This document shows, piece after piece, positions 8,449 to 17,014 of a DNA stretch of 64,000 nucleotides; positions within the stretch are counted from its first letter, which is position 1, and every line of letters starts with the position of its first letter. The stretch covers positions 1 through 64,000 of the forward strand of contig CP054837.1 in the NCBI GenBank assembly GCA_028768525.1, in the 5' to 3' direction. The position numbers and the translations under genes were made by a program. Under the pieces are notes generated by a model. The model saw only the letters and a list, made by a program, of their open reading frames with translations, did not search any database and had not been told where the DNA came from. This DNA comes from Desulfobacter sp. (lineage in GTDB: Bacteria > Desulfobacterota > Desulfobacteria > Desulfobacterales > Desulfobacteraceae).

Positions 8449-9696
8449 TTAAAACCTGTCAAGGGAATAGGGGGCCGGATCAATCCGGGGGGAAACTCCG
8501 TAAATTAAATCCGTTACCAATTTACCGGTACCCGTGGCCAGGGTCAGTCCCAGCATGCCGTGGCCCGTTGCCACAATGAGGTTGTCGTGTCCAGGCGCCC
8601 TTCCGATCAGCGGCATGTCGTCACAGGACATGGGTCTGAGCCCCGTCCATTCCTCGACCAGGGGACGGCCCAGAGGGGTTTTCAGGTAATGGCCGGCGCC
8701 GTCCAGCAACTTATTGAGGCGTTTCCGGTTCAGGGTCTGGGAAAATCCTGAAAATTCCATTGTACCCCCGAGGCGGTATCCGCTTTTCCAGGGCGTGACC
8801 ACCATATTTTTTTCGTAGAGCATGCAGGGGATCTCAGGGCATTGGCCGGGACGTCCCATGGTGATGCTGTAGCCTTTTCCCGGCTGCACCGGCAGTTTTA
8901 ACTCAAGCGTCCGGGCAAGGGGTGCAGACCAGGCCCCTGCAGCCAGGACATAAGCATCTGCAGAAAACCGGCCCCTCGGGGTCTCTATCTCTTTAATGGT
9001 CTGGCCTTTTCGGCAGATGCCGGTGACTTCGCATTTCTCTTCAATGGTTAGCCCCCGGCGAACCAGGTGATTTTTCCAGGCCGCCATTAAAAATTCCGGC
9101 CTCAGGTGCTGGTCGGTTTCATTGTGCCAGGCACCGGTAATGTTCGGGGAAAGGGCCGGTTCCAGGGCCAGGGCCTCATCCCGGCCCAAGCGGCGGTATC
9201 CGGGGCCGAACCGCCGCAGCAGGTCATTGGTCGTCTTGTAATTCTCAAAATATTTCTTTTCACTAAACACCAGGAGCACACCTTTTTTCCCGAAATCGCA
9301 TTGGAGGATACCGGTGTCGAGGAGGTCGGCAAACAGGACTGCGGAGTATTCAAGGATCTCATATTTTTCCCTTGCAGCTTTTTCAGCCTGCCCGGCCCTG
9401 CAGTTGAGGGCAAACCGGGCCAGCCAGAGAAGACGGTCCATGTCGGCTTCGGGTTTGATATACAGCGGCGAGGTACCGGTAAGGGTCCTGTAAATTTCGT
9501 GGCTCACAGCGCCGGGGGCGCACAGGGGAAGTACATCGGTATAATAGAGAAGGCCGCAGTTGCCGTGGGAGGCACCGCTGCCCACCGCCTGCTTTTCAAT
9601 GAGGGTGACATCTGCGCCCTTGGCCATAAGAAAGTGGGCGCAAGAGAGACCGATGACACCGCCGCCGATGATAATGATACTGGATGTCCTCGCCAT
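8449..9696 (-). CDS. FAD-dependent D-amino acid dehydrogenase-like oxidoreductase (DAO family)
   Basis: This 415-residue flavoprotein starts with the FAD-binding Rossmann motif IIIIGGGVIGLSCAHFL and continues with the DAO-family fold. The C-terminal GLRPMSCDDMPLIGRAP and ATGHGMLGLTLATGTG stretches are typical of DadA-like D-amino acid dehydrogenases and glycine oxidases. It would deaminate a D-amino acid or a glycine-like amine. The frame stays open up to 9738, but the ATG at 9696 has an AGGAG site nine bases ahead and begins directly at the flavin motif. It lies between peptide-transporter subunits, which fits use of cell-wall-derived amino acids, but that is inference. Confidence 0.85.
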   Translation of the reverse strand: MARTSSIIIIGGGVIGLSCAHFLMAKGADVTLIEKQAVGSGASHGNCGLLYYTDVLPLCAPGAVSHEIYRTLTGTSPLYIKPEADMDRLLWLARFALNCRAGQAEKAAREKYEILEYSAVLFADLLDTGILQCDFGKKGVLLVFSEKKYFENYKTTNDLLRRFGPGYRRLGRDEALALEPALSPNITGAWHNETDQHLRPEFLMAAWKNHLVRRGLTIEEKCEVTGICRKGQTIKEIETPRGRFSADAYVLAAGAWSAPLARTLELKLPVQPGKGYSITMGRPGQCPEIPCMLYEKNMVVTPWKSGYRLGGTMEFSGFSQTLNRKRLNKLLDGAGHYLKTPLGRPLVEEWTGLRPMSCDDMPLIGRAPGHDNLIVATGHGMLGLTLATGTGKLVTDLIYGVSPRIDPAPYSLDRF

Positions 9697-9759
9697 GGAA
9701 GGGCTCCTGGAATTTTCTTGGGTTAACTGCCAGCTCAAACCGGTTGCACCAGTGAAACC

Positions 9760-9779
9760 AGGACAGATTAGGACAGATT
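9760..9779. repeat. Tandem 10-bp direct repeat
   Basis: AGGACAGATT is present twice without a gap in the 155-base divergent spacer between the DAO-family gene and the OppF-type gene. It could be a regulator site; two copies are too few to say more. Confidence 0.4.
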
Positions 9780-9851
9780 TTTTGCCAATTCAACATAAAA
9801 ATGAACCATTGCAGTATTCAGGAATTTTCTTTTGGTGTATAAGGGGTGATT

Positions 9852-10817
9852 ATGCAAATTCTGGAAATCAATCGGTTAAAAAAATATTTTCCGGTGACCT
9901 CGGGGGTTTTTCTCAGGGCAACCGGCAGTATCCATGCCGTTGACGATGTTTCCTTCAGCCTGTCCAAAGGAGAGACCCTGGGGCTGGTCGGGGAATCCGG
10001 GTGCGGAAAATCAACCCTGGCCCGATGCCTGATGGGCCTTTCCCCCCTCACCTCCGGCAGTATTACCCTTGACGGCGAATCCATTTCCCCAATGACTTCG
10101 GCCAGGCGCCGTTCCTTTTCCGCCCGGGTTCAGATGATTTTCCAGGATCCCTATGAATCCCTGAATCCCCGGCATACGGTACGACAGATCCTGGCAGAGA
10201 AATACGCCATCCACGGCCGGCCGCCTAAGGAGGCGGACAAGGACCTTCATACCCTGCTTCACCAGGTGGGCTTGGGGGCCGATTCCCTGGAAAAATATCC
10301 CCATGAATTTTCCGGGGGGCAGCGCCAGCGCATCGGTATCGCCAGGGCGGTGAGCATGACCCCGGAAATTATTATCTGCGACGAACCCGTATCTGCATTG
10401 GACGTATCCGTGCAGTCCAAAATACTCAACCTCCTCTTGGATCTTCAAAAGGACCTGGGGCTGACCTATTTGTTTATTTCCCACGATCTTTCAGTGGTCC
10501 GGCACATGTCGGACCGGATCATTGTCATGTATCTGGGCAAAATCATGGAAATTGCTGATGCCGCCACCCTGTATGAACATCCCTGCCACCCGTATACCAG
10601 GGCATTGTTGGATGCGGTGCCTGTCCCCGACCCCGGTGCCAGGCGGGAGACAATTCTTCTGGAGGGAGAGATACCATCGGCTGAGCATCCCCCGCCCGGA
10701 TGCCGGTTTCATACCCGGTGTCCCCATGTGCGCCCCCTGTGCCGGGAAAAAGAACCGGATTTGATACCTGACAAAAAAAACGGTTTCCATAAAACGGCCT
10801 GCCATTTCTTTAATTGA
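9852..10817 (+). CDS. Oligopeptide ABC transporter ATPase (OppF/DppF type)
   Basis: This 321-residue ATPase has Walker A GESGCGKS, the Q-loop FQDPYESLNPRHTV characteristic of the OppF/DppF subunit, the FSGGQ signature, Walker B IICDEP and the switch His in FISHD. The Cys-rich C-terminus (CRFHTRCPHVRPLC) matches its OppD-type partner at 6958-7944. The ATG at 9852 has AAGGGG five bases ahead and is preferred over the GTG at 9846. Normally OppD and OppF are adjacent. Here they are split by a cold-shock gene and an oppositely oriented oxidoreductase. Confidence 0.92.
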   Translation: MQILEINRLKKYFPVTSGVFLRATGSIHAVDDVSFSLSKGETLGLVGESGCGKSTLARCLMGLSPLTSGSITLDGESISPMTSARRRSFSARVQMIFQDPYESLNPRHTVRQILAEKYAIHGRPPKEADKDLHTLLHQVGLGADSLEKYPHEFSGGQRQRIGIARAVSMTPEIIICDEPVSALDVSVQSKILNLLLDLQKDLGLTYLFISHDLSVVRHMSDRIIVMYLGKIMEIADAATLYEHPCHPYTRALLDAVPVPDPGARRETILLEGEIPSAEHPPPGCRFHTRCPHVRPLCREKEPDLIPDKKNGFHKTACHFFN

Positions 10818-10931
10818 CAATTGTTTTGCCCATCTGTTTCACCGGGGCCGAGCCTCCTTCCGGGTGTAATGGGCTTGCGGAAAACGGTGCGGAGTGATAA
10901 AGTTCCTGCTTCGTTGAGAGGAGGAGTGATT

Positions 10932-11702
10932 TTGAAAGAAGGCCGAATATCCAGGCACATCCGCCCAAGCTGCCGCCGAGTTGGCAAATGCGGACTGAAA
11001 GGGCCGCGCAGGGCCATGAATCCCTGTGTGCGCAAAGCGGTGAACACATTCACGGCCTTGGTTGCCGTCGCCCTGTTCATAACCTTTATGGGATGTGGCG
11101 AGGCACCGGTTTCCGATCCGGAATATATCATCAGGGCCGGTACCGAAATGGTAACCCCCCAGGATTTTGCCAGGGAAGTGGAACTGAAGCTGGCTGCCTA
11201 CCCCTATGAAATTAAGACAAGGGACAATGAGTACAACCTCATGGTGATGGATCTTGTGTCCACCCTCTCCGATGAAACCGTTCTTTTGGCCACGGCGGGG
11301 TCCAAAGGGATCCAGGTTTCAGAAGTGGAATTGGAAAAGGCTGAAAATGATATCCGGCAGGACTATCCCGAGGATAGCTTTGACCGCATGCTCATGGACA
11401 ATGCCATTGAATATACGGTATGGAAAAAACGGCTTAAAAAGGATATGGTCATTAAAAAATTGATTGACCAGGAATTGGTGGCTGTACAGGAAATTACCCC
11501 GGAAGATATGCTGTCTTTTTACAGTCAGATGGCGGAAAGCACAAAGGGGGAGAATACCGAAACCGTTGACGAGGAAGGACTGGTCAAACAATTGCGTATG
11601 GAAAAAAGCCAGGCCGCATTTGACCAGTGGATCCAGGACCTGAAGACGGCCAATCCGCCGCAAATCAATAAAAAAGCGCTTGCCGCTTTTCTAATAAATT
11701 AG
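10932..11702 (+). CDS. SurA-N-like periplasmic lipoprotein
   Basis: This is a lipoprotein: a hydrophobic helix ends in the lipobox FMGC, about 55 residues from this start. The mature part (about 200 residues) is mostly charged helices and resembles the SurA N-terminal chaperone domain, with no clear parvulin domain. Two starts are possible. The TTG at 10932 has an excellent AGGAGG site but gives a long basic n-region. The ATG at 11016 gives a normal signal peptide but has only a weak site. The gene lies 28 bases ahead of a SurA-like isomerase, so the pair probably act together on outer-membrane protein folding. Confidence 0.65.
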   Translation: MKEGRISRHIRPSCRRVGKCGLKGPRRAMNPCVRKAVNTFTALVAVALFITFMGCGEAPVSDPEYIIRAGTEMVTPQDFAREVELKLAAYPYEIKTRDNEYNLMVMDLVSTLSDETVLLATAGSKGIQVSEVELEKAENDIRQDYPEDSFDRMLMDNAIEYTVWKKRLKKDMVIKKLIDQELVAVQEITPEDMLSFYSQMAESTKGENTETVDEEGLVKQLRMEKSQAAFDQWIQDLKTANPPQINKKALAAFLIN

Positions 11703-11730
11703 GAAACAAACAGAAAAAGAGGATATACGG

Positions 11731-12678
11731 ATGGTAAATACAAGACGGATGATGACGGCTGCAGCAGCTGCGGCCATGATTGTCATGGCCAGTATTCAGC
11801 CTGCAGCAGCAGAGGTGGTCGACAGGATCGTTGCAATTGTAAACAATGAGATCATTACACTTTCTGAACTGAATACGGCCACTCGGTCTTACCGGCAGAA
11901 TATTGAAGCGTCACAGAATTCCGAAGAACGGAAAAAAGAACTGATTTCCCAGCTTGAAAAAGACATGCTCCAGAAGCTGGTGGAAAATTCCCTTACCGTC
12001 CAGGAGGCTGAAAAATTCGGTATCAAGGTCTCCGACGAAGACATAGATATTGCCGTTGAAAATTTTAAAAAGGCCAACAATCTTGATGAAGAACGCCTGG
12101 AACGGGGACTTGCCGCAGAAGGCCTGACCATGGAAGAATATCGAGATAAAATGAAATCCCAGATCCGGCAGACCATGTTGGTGAACCGGGCGGTTCGGTC
12201 TAAAATAATCATCACCGATGAAGAGGTGGCGCAATATTACGACGCCCACAAGGATGAGTTCCAGGGCAATACAAAATACCGCCTGCGCAATATACTCACC
12301 CGCAAAAAAACGGAGATGGACACCGTTATGGAAAAGCTCAAGTCCGGGGTTGCCTTTGGGGATCTGGCAAAGGTCTATTCCATTGGATCCAATGCCCCTG
12401 AAGGCGGAGAGCTTGGACTGTTTGATATCTCAAGTTTCAGCGAAGAAATCCGCGAGGCTGTCCAGCCCTTGAAAAAGGGGGAACATACCCCTGTGCTGAA
12501 TACCGGCTCCACCTTCCAGATTATCTTTGTTGAAGATATTGAATCGGAAGGCGACAATACGCTTGAACAGGCCAAGGAGAAGATTCAGAACATCCTCTAC
12601 CGGGCCCAGGGGGAAAAGCTGTTCAAAAAATGGATGGCATCACTTAAAGAAAATGCTCACATCAAACTGATGCTCTAA
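11731..12678 (+). CDS. SurA-like periplasmic peptidyl-prolyl isomerase/chaperone
   Basis: A signal peptide ending in QPAAA (about residue 27) leads into VVDRIVAIVNNEIITLSELN, the classical SurA N-terminal start. A single parvulin (PpiC) domain follows at about residues 185-285, with the motifs YRLRNIL, FGDLAKVYS and GGELGLF. SurA escorts unfolded outer-membrane proteins through the periplasm. E. coli SurA has two parvulin domains, whereas this 315-residue form has one, a common variant. It forms a likely operon with the preceding lipoprotein and fits the window's other envelope-assembly genes. Confidence 0.88.
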   Translation: MVNTRRMMTAAAAAAMIVMASIQPAAAEVVDRIVAIVNNEIITLSELNTATRSYRQNIEASQNSEERKKELISQLEKDMLQKLVENSLTVQEAEKFGIKVSDEDIDIAVENFKKANNLDEERLERGLAAEGLTMEEYRDKMKSQIRQTMLVNRAVRSKIIITDEEVAQYYDAHKDEFQGNTKYRLRNILTRKKTEMDTVMEKLKSGVAFGDLAKVYSIGSNAPEGGELGLFDISSFSEEIREAVQPLKKGEHTPVLNTGSTFQIIFVEDIESEGDNTLEQAKEKIQNILYRAQGEKLFKKWMASLKENAHIKLML

Positions 12679-12754
12679 TCCGAATACACCTTACCAGACC
12701 TTCAGGTAATCACCGACGGCTCTGACACCCAGGGCCTGTTACCAGAGGAAAACT

Positions 12755-14119
12755 ATGCAGAACGAACAGATTCAGATACTAAAAGTCAGCATTAAGCGCC
12801 TGCTCCGCCGGGGGGCCAACAAGCAGCTGCTCAATATCATCAATAAAACCCATATGGCCGACCTTTCATTGGTTTTTCAGGATTTAACCCTGATTAACCA
12901 GCAGAAATTGTTCAACCTTATTGATGATCCAGAGGAGATCGGTATCCTCTTTTCAAAGCTGGACGAGGCCGTGTTTGTGGAGTTTGTCAAACATGTGAAC
13001 TTCGACAAACTGGTCACCATCTTCAACCACATGCCTTCGGATGATGCCGCCGAACTGCTGGGTCTTCTGGATGAGGAGCGGTCCGACAAAATTCTTTCCC
13101 AGATGAAGACCGAAGAGTCGGATAACGTCGAGCAGATCATGAGCTTTGACGAGGATACCGCCGGCAGCCTCATGGTGAAGGATTTTGTGGCCCTGAAGGA
13201 GGACACCACCTCCAAGGAGGTTATTGAGGCATTGCAGAACAAGTATCTGGATGTCGAGATGCCCTTTTACGTTTACGTGATCAACGACTACGGAAATCTT
13301 GTGGGCGTCAGTTCCCTGCGCCAGCTGGTGGTGGAGTCCCCGAACCGGCCTCTCAAGGAATTCATGGCAACGGATATTGTATCGGTAAAACCGTATACCG
13401 ACCGTGAAGAAGTGGCCCGGCTGGTTTCCCGGTACGATTACCTGGCCATTCCGGTGGTGGACGACGACAACGAGATGCTGGGCATTGTCACGGTGGATGA
13501 CGTCATTGACATCCTCCACGAGGCCGCCACCGAGGATATGCTGAAAATGGCCGGTGTGGGTGAGGAGTACGTGGAGACCCAGACGATTATCAAAGGCACC
13601 CGGATCCGTCTGCCCTGGCTTTTTGCCAGCTGCCTGGGCGGTGTGGCGGCCTTTTTCATCATTGGCGGATTTGAAGAAACCTTGGTCCAGTATGCCGGCC
13701 TTGCCGCCTTTATCCCTGTCATCATGGGCATGGGCGGTAATATCGGCACCCAGAGTTCAACCATTGTGGTCCGCGGTATTGCCACCGGCCGTATAGATGT
13801 CAGGGATTTTTCCAGGGTGGTCACCAAGGAGTTGAGTGTCGGCTTTATCCTGGGGGTGATCTACGGCATGCTCATTGGCATGGTGGCCAAGCTTAATTAT
13901 CTGTCCGACCCGTTTTCCTGGGCCCTGGCCGGTTCGGTAGGACTGGCCATACTGGTATCCATGTCCGTGGCCGCCCTGGTGGGTTCCATGGTGCCGCTGG
14001 TGTTCCACCGGATGAGCATTGACCCGGCCGTTGCCACCGGTCCTTTTGTGACCACCTCCATCGATATTGTCAGTGTCTATTGCTATTTTATGATTGCACG
14101 GTATCTGCTCGGCATCTGA
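12755..14119 (+). CDS. mgtE: MgtE magnesium transporter
   Basis: This 454-residue protein has the whole MgtE layout. The N-terminal helical domain spans about residues 15-135 (HMPSDDAAELLGLLDEE), and two CBS domains span about 135-265 (AGSLMVKDFVAL, VGVSSLRQL, LGIVTVDDVIDI). The five-helix pore domain runs from about 285 and includes FIPVIMGMGGNIGTQSSTIVVR, the most conserved MgtE helix. The CBS domains sense cytosolic magnesium and close the channel. An AGAGGA site precedes the ATG. The 76-base upstream gap shows no M-box riboswitch that I can recognise. Its stop overlaps the recO start (TGATG). Confidence 0.96.
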   Translation: MQNEQIQILKVSIKRLLRRGANKQLLNIINKTHMADLSLVFQDLTLINQQKLFNLIDDPEEIGILFSKLDEAVFVEFVKHVNFDKLVTIFNHMPSDDAAELLGLLDEERSDKILSQMKTEESDNVEQIMSFDEDTAGSLMVKDFVALKEDTTSKEVIEALQNKYLDVEMPFYVYVINDYGNLVGVSSLRQLVVESPNRPLKEFMATDIVSVKPYTDREEVARLVSRYDYLAIPVVDDDNEMLGIVTVDDVIDILHEAATEDMLKMAGVGEEYVETQTIIKGTRIRLPWLFASCLGGVAAFFIIGGFEETLVQYAGLAAFIPVIMGMGGNIGTQSSTIVVRGIATGRIDVRDFSRVVTKELSVGFILGVIYGMLIGMVAKLNYLSDPFSWALAGSVGLAILVSMSVAALVGSMVPLVFHRMSIDPAVATGPFVTTSIDIVSVYCYFMIARYLLGI

Positions 14120-14925
14120 TGGACAGGGCGGATTTTAATACGGACGCCATACTCCTGCGTAAAATTGAATACGGGGACCATGACCTGATCATCACCTTCT
14201 TAACCCGGGACCATGGCAAAATTGCAGCTATCGCAAAGAATGCCAAAAAGAGTGTGCGCCGGTTTTCAGGGGCCTTGGACCTGTTTTCGGCCAACCATAT
14301 CCAGTGCGCCTTCCCTAAAAAGAACCGGGACGGGCTGATTATTCTCACCCAGACGGTTCTGGACAACGGGTTTCCCAATATCCGTTACGATGTGCTTAAA
14401 ACCGGATATGCCTGCTATTGGATGGAAATACTCACCCTGTGGCTGGAGGAGGGGAAAGCCCAGCCGGACCTGTTTGAACTATTATACACCTCCCTTGGCA
14501 TGCTGGACCGGTCCGAAATACAGACCGAGGTGGCCGGGCTCCTGTTTCAGATAAGATTCATGAGCCTGTCGGGGTTCTCCCCCAACCTGGAGTGCTGTGA
14601 CCTCTGCCGTACCGGGCTGGACAGTCTCCGGGACCGGAAGATCTGGTTTGATTTCAGGGAAGGGCGGATTATCTGTCCGGATTGCCGGCGGAAAACAGGA
14701 AACGGCCACCGGGCGGCACCGGATAGCGGGATGCTTGTCTCCAAAGGCACTTTGAAGCAATTGGCATGGATCAATACAAATGATACGGCCCGGGCCGACC
14801 GGATGAAATTTTCACCGGAAGCGATCAAGGAGGGAGAGAGTCTGTTGGAATCATTTATTCCCTTCCACCTGGGGCGGACCTTTAGAAGTCTTGGATTTTT
14901 ACAGCGGATGAGGCGGGAAAGATGA
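14119..14925 (+). CDS. recO: DNA repair protein RecO
   Basis: This 268-residue RecO has an N-terminal OB fold beginning DAILLRKIEYGDHDLIITFLTRDHGKIAAIAKNAKKS, a helical middle, and a zinc-binding knuckle (CCDLC at about residue 155, then CPDC about 28 residues later). RecO loads RecA onto SSB-covered gaps in the RecF pathway. The open frame begins 39 bases upstream, but the ATG at 14119 overlaps the mgtE stop and gives the canonical N-terminus. It also overlaps the next gene by four bases. Confidence 0.92.
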   Translation: MDRADFNTDAILLRKIEYGDHDLIITFLTRDHGKIAAIAKNAKKSVRRFSGALDLFSANHIQCAFPKKNRDGLIILTQTVLDNGFPNIRYDVLKTGYACYWMEILTLWLEEGKAQPDLFELLYTSLGMLDRSEIQTEVAGLLFQIRFMSLSGFSPNLECCDLCRTGLDSLRDRKIWFDFREGRIICPDCRRKTGNGHRAAPDSGMLVSKGTLKQLAWINTNDTARADRMKFSPEAIKEGESLLESFIPFHLGRTFRSLGFLQRMRRER

Positions 14926-15968
14926 ATTTTAATTCCATTCTTGAAAATCAACCGGTTCACACCTCGGTACCCTGCCGGGTAGATTTCGGCGGCACCCTGG
15001 ATATCTCCACCTTTTATCTTTCCCTGGCCCATTTACACCCGGCTACCTTCAATTTAGCCCTGGATATGAGAACCCATGTTCGGCTGCTGCCCTGGACATC
15101 CGGACGGATTAAAATTTCCTCCCGGGGCTTTGAGACCATTGAACAGCGCCAAGAAGATAGACGGGTGGATAATCCCATGGGGCTGATGTTTGCCGTTGCC
15201 CGGTATTTCAACGCCCATGGGGTCCACATTGAAATCAATTCGACCTCCCCGCCGAGAAGCGCACTGGGGGGATCCTCATCGGCGGCCACCGCCATCATTG
15301 CAGCCTTTTATGCGGCGCTTGGCAAATCCAGGTCTCCTGAGCATATCGCCTGGCTGGCCCATTATCTGGAGTCATCCGTGGCAGGGGTGCCCTGCGGGGT
15401 GCAGGACCAGACCGCCGCAGCCTTTGGCGGGGTGAACCTCTGGGAATGGGGATTCGGAAAAACCGGGCCGAGGTTTGACCGGCGGGCCGTATATGAGAAG
15501 GGGCAGGATATCGCGGTGCTGGATCGGCATATTCTGGTGGCATACTGCGGAATTCCCCACGAATCCAAGGATGTCAACGGCAAATGGGTAAGGGGGTTTA
15601 AGCAGGGGGACAGCGTTGAGACATTCGAGAAGATCATTGGGTTGACAAGAGCGTTTTCCTCGGCAATGGGAAAGAAAAATTTCAAGCGGGCAGGGGAATT
15701 GATGAATGAGGAGACCCTGCTGCGCTGCCGGCTGACCCCTGAAGTTCTTGACAATACCGGTGAAAAATTGTTTGGAAAGGCAGGCGAGCTGAATTGCGGT
15801 GCTAGGTTTACCGGTGCCGGCGGAGGCGGATGCCTCTGGGCCGTGGGCGAAGCCGCTGAAATTTCCGCCCTTACCGGTGAGTGGCAGCAGATCCTTGGCA
15901 CCATTCCGGGCGGGAAGATTCTGGATACATCCGTGGATATGCGGGGCATTGTCATCCATAAAAACTGA
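14922..15968 (+). CDS. GHMP-family sugar kinase
   Basis: The three GHMP motifs are visible in this 348-residue protein: CRVDFGGTLD (residues 18-27), PPRSALGGSSSAATA (110-124, the ATP loop) and FTGAGGGGCLW near residue 298. GHMP kinases phosphorylate sugars or small metabolites. The overall look is of a galactokinase/heptose-7-phosphate kinase relative, but the substrate cannot be read from the sequence. It is translationally coupled to recO (ATGA overlap), with which it has no known functional tie. Confidence 0.8.
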   Translation: MNFNSILENQPVHTSVPCRVDFGGTLDISTFYLSLAHLHPATFNLALDMRTHVRLLPWTSGRIKISSRGFETIEQRQEDRRVDNPMGLMFAVARYFNAHGVHIEINSTSPPRSALGGSSSAATAIIAAFYAALGKSRSPEHIAWLAHYLESSVAGVPCGVQDQTAAAFGGVNLWEWGFGKTGPRFDRRAVYEKGQDIAVLDRHILVAYCGIPHESKDVNGKWVRGFKQGDSVETFEKIIGLTRAFSSAMGKKNFKRAGELMNEETLLRCRLTPEVLDNTGEKLFGKAGELNCGARFTGAGGGGCLWAVGEAAEISALTGEWQQILGTIPGGKILDTSVDMRGIVIHKN

Positions 15969-16002
15969 TAATACAAACCATATTAATTCAAAAGGAGGAT
16001 TC

Positions 16003-16260
16003 ATGGCAGGTTATGATCCTGATAAGGACAAAAAAATAGCGGAATGGAAAAACGAGGAAACCGGGTTGCTGATTTCCATCATGCAGTACGGTGAAGGGGA
16101 ACCCAAGGTCCAGGTCGGCCCCAGGATTTTAAAGAAAAAAGACGGCACCGACCGGGCTCCGTCAAAGGCGGGCCGCCTTTCCGTTGAGGATATCATGTGG
16201 CTCTATGACATTATCGACGAGGTTAAAGATGAGCTATCCGACATGGTCGGACCTGAATAG
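16003..16260 (+). CDS. Small hypothetical protein, 85 residues
   Basis: The open frame extends well upstream, but the ATG at 16003 has a near-perfect AAAGGAGG site and follows the GHMP kinase stop by 34 bases. The product is 85 residues, very charged, and has no membrane segment or cysteine. It carries EWKNEETGLLISIMQYGEGEPKVQVGPR in the middle and an acidic helix at the end. The first part looks like a small beta domain. I do not recognise the family. Confidence 0.75.
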   Translation: MAGYDPDKDKKIAEWKNEETGLLISIMQYGEGEPKVQVGPRILKKKDGTDRAPSKAGRLSVEDIMWLYDIIDEVKDELSDMVGPE

Positions 16261-17014
16261 CCCTTCCATTGTTCCGCCCCTGGGGGCCAGGCAGGCGCCG
16301 GACTTAGGGGCCGCCGCCCTCATGGTCAGTACGGCCCCGGACCTGCGATACATCCGGGCCAACGCCGGAAAGCTGGAGGAGACCCCCTTTTTCAACGGGA
16401 GCCTCTTTAAAGATAAAGAAAACGGCGTTGCCGTGGCCGGACCCTATATCGGTGCCCCTTACGGGGTCATGCTCCTTGAATCCCTTGCGGCCAAAGGGGC
16501 GGGCGATATCATCATACTCGGATGGTGCGGCGCCTTAACTCCGGACCTGTCACCCGGCGATCTGCTGGTACCGGACAGGGCATTGGTGGACGAGGGGACC
16601 TCCCGCCACTACATGAATCTGGAAACAGACCTGCCGTGCACCGGGCCGGACCCCTCTCTGTCCCGGGAACTTGTCAGACTTCTGGCAGCGGCCGGGGATA
16701 TCCCCGGGGAGGCCCTTCATACAGGGCCCGTCTGGACCACCGATGCCATTTACCGGGAGACCCCGGAAAAGGTGGCCTGGTATGCTGACAAAGGGGCGCT
16801 GGCCGTTGAAATGGAATGCTCCGCCCTTTTTGCCGCGGCCGCATACAGAGGGGTCAGGACCGCTGCCCTGCTGGTGGTTTCCGACAGCCTTGCCCTAGAA
16901 AACGGGGACTGGGATCCGGGATTCAGAAAGAAACGATTTAAGGCCATGCGCAAAACCGCCTGCCGCAGGGCCGTTGAAATAACCAGGAAGTTCGCCCAAA
17001 ATGATCAATCCTGA
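16229..17014 (+). CDS. Nucleoside phosphorylase (PNP/uridine phosphorylase family)
   Basis: This 261-residue protein matches the PNP_UDP_1 superfamily, which splits nucleosides with phosphate into base and ribose-1-phosphate. Typical stretches are IIILGWCGALTPDLSPGDLLVP, TTDAIYRET, and AVEMECSALFAAA (the ribose-binding Met-Glu pair), followed by VSDS with the catalytic Asp. The start at 16229 is preferred: GAGG lies six bases ahead and the frame overlaps the previous gene by 32 bases. Substrate specificity is uncertain. It overlaps the start of ligA. Confidence 0.82.
   Translation: MSYPTWSDLNSPSIVPPLGARQAPDLGAAALMVSTAPDLRYIRANAGKLEETPFFNGSLFKDKENGVAVAGPYIGAPYGVMLLESLAAKGAGDIIILGWCGALTPDLSPGDLLVPDRALVDEGTSRHYMNLETDLPCTGPDPSLSRELVRLLAAAGDIPGEALHTGPVWTTDAIYRETPEKVAWYADKGALAVEMECSALFAAAAYRGVRTAALLVVSDSLALENGDWDPGFRKKRFKAMRKTACRRAVEITRKFAQNDQS

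Noticed and set aside
12679..12754. Possible M-box magnesium riboswitch ahead of mgtE
   Set aside because: The gap is only 76 bases and shows just a small TTACC/GGTAA stem; far too short for an M-box.
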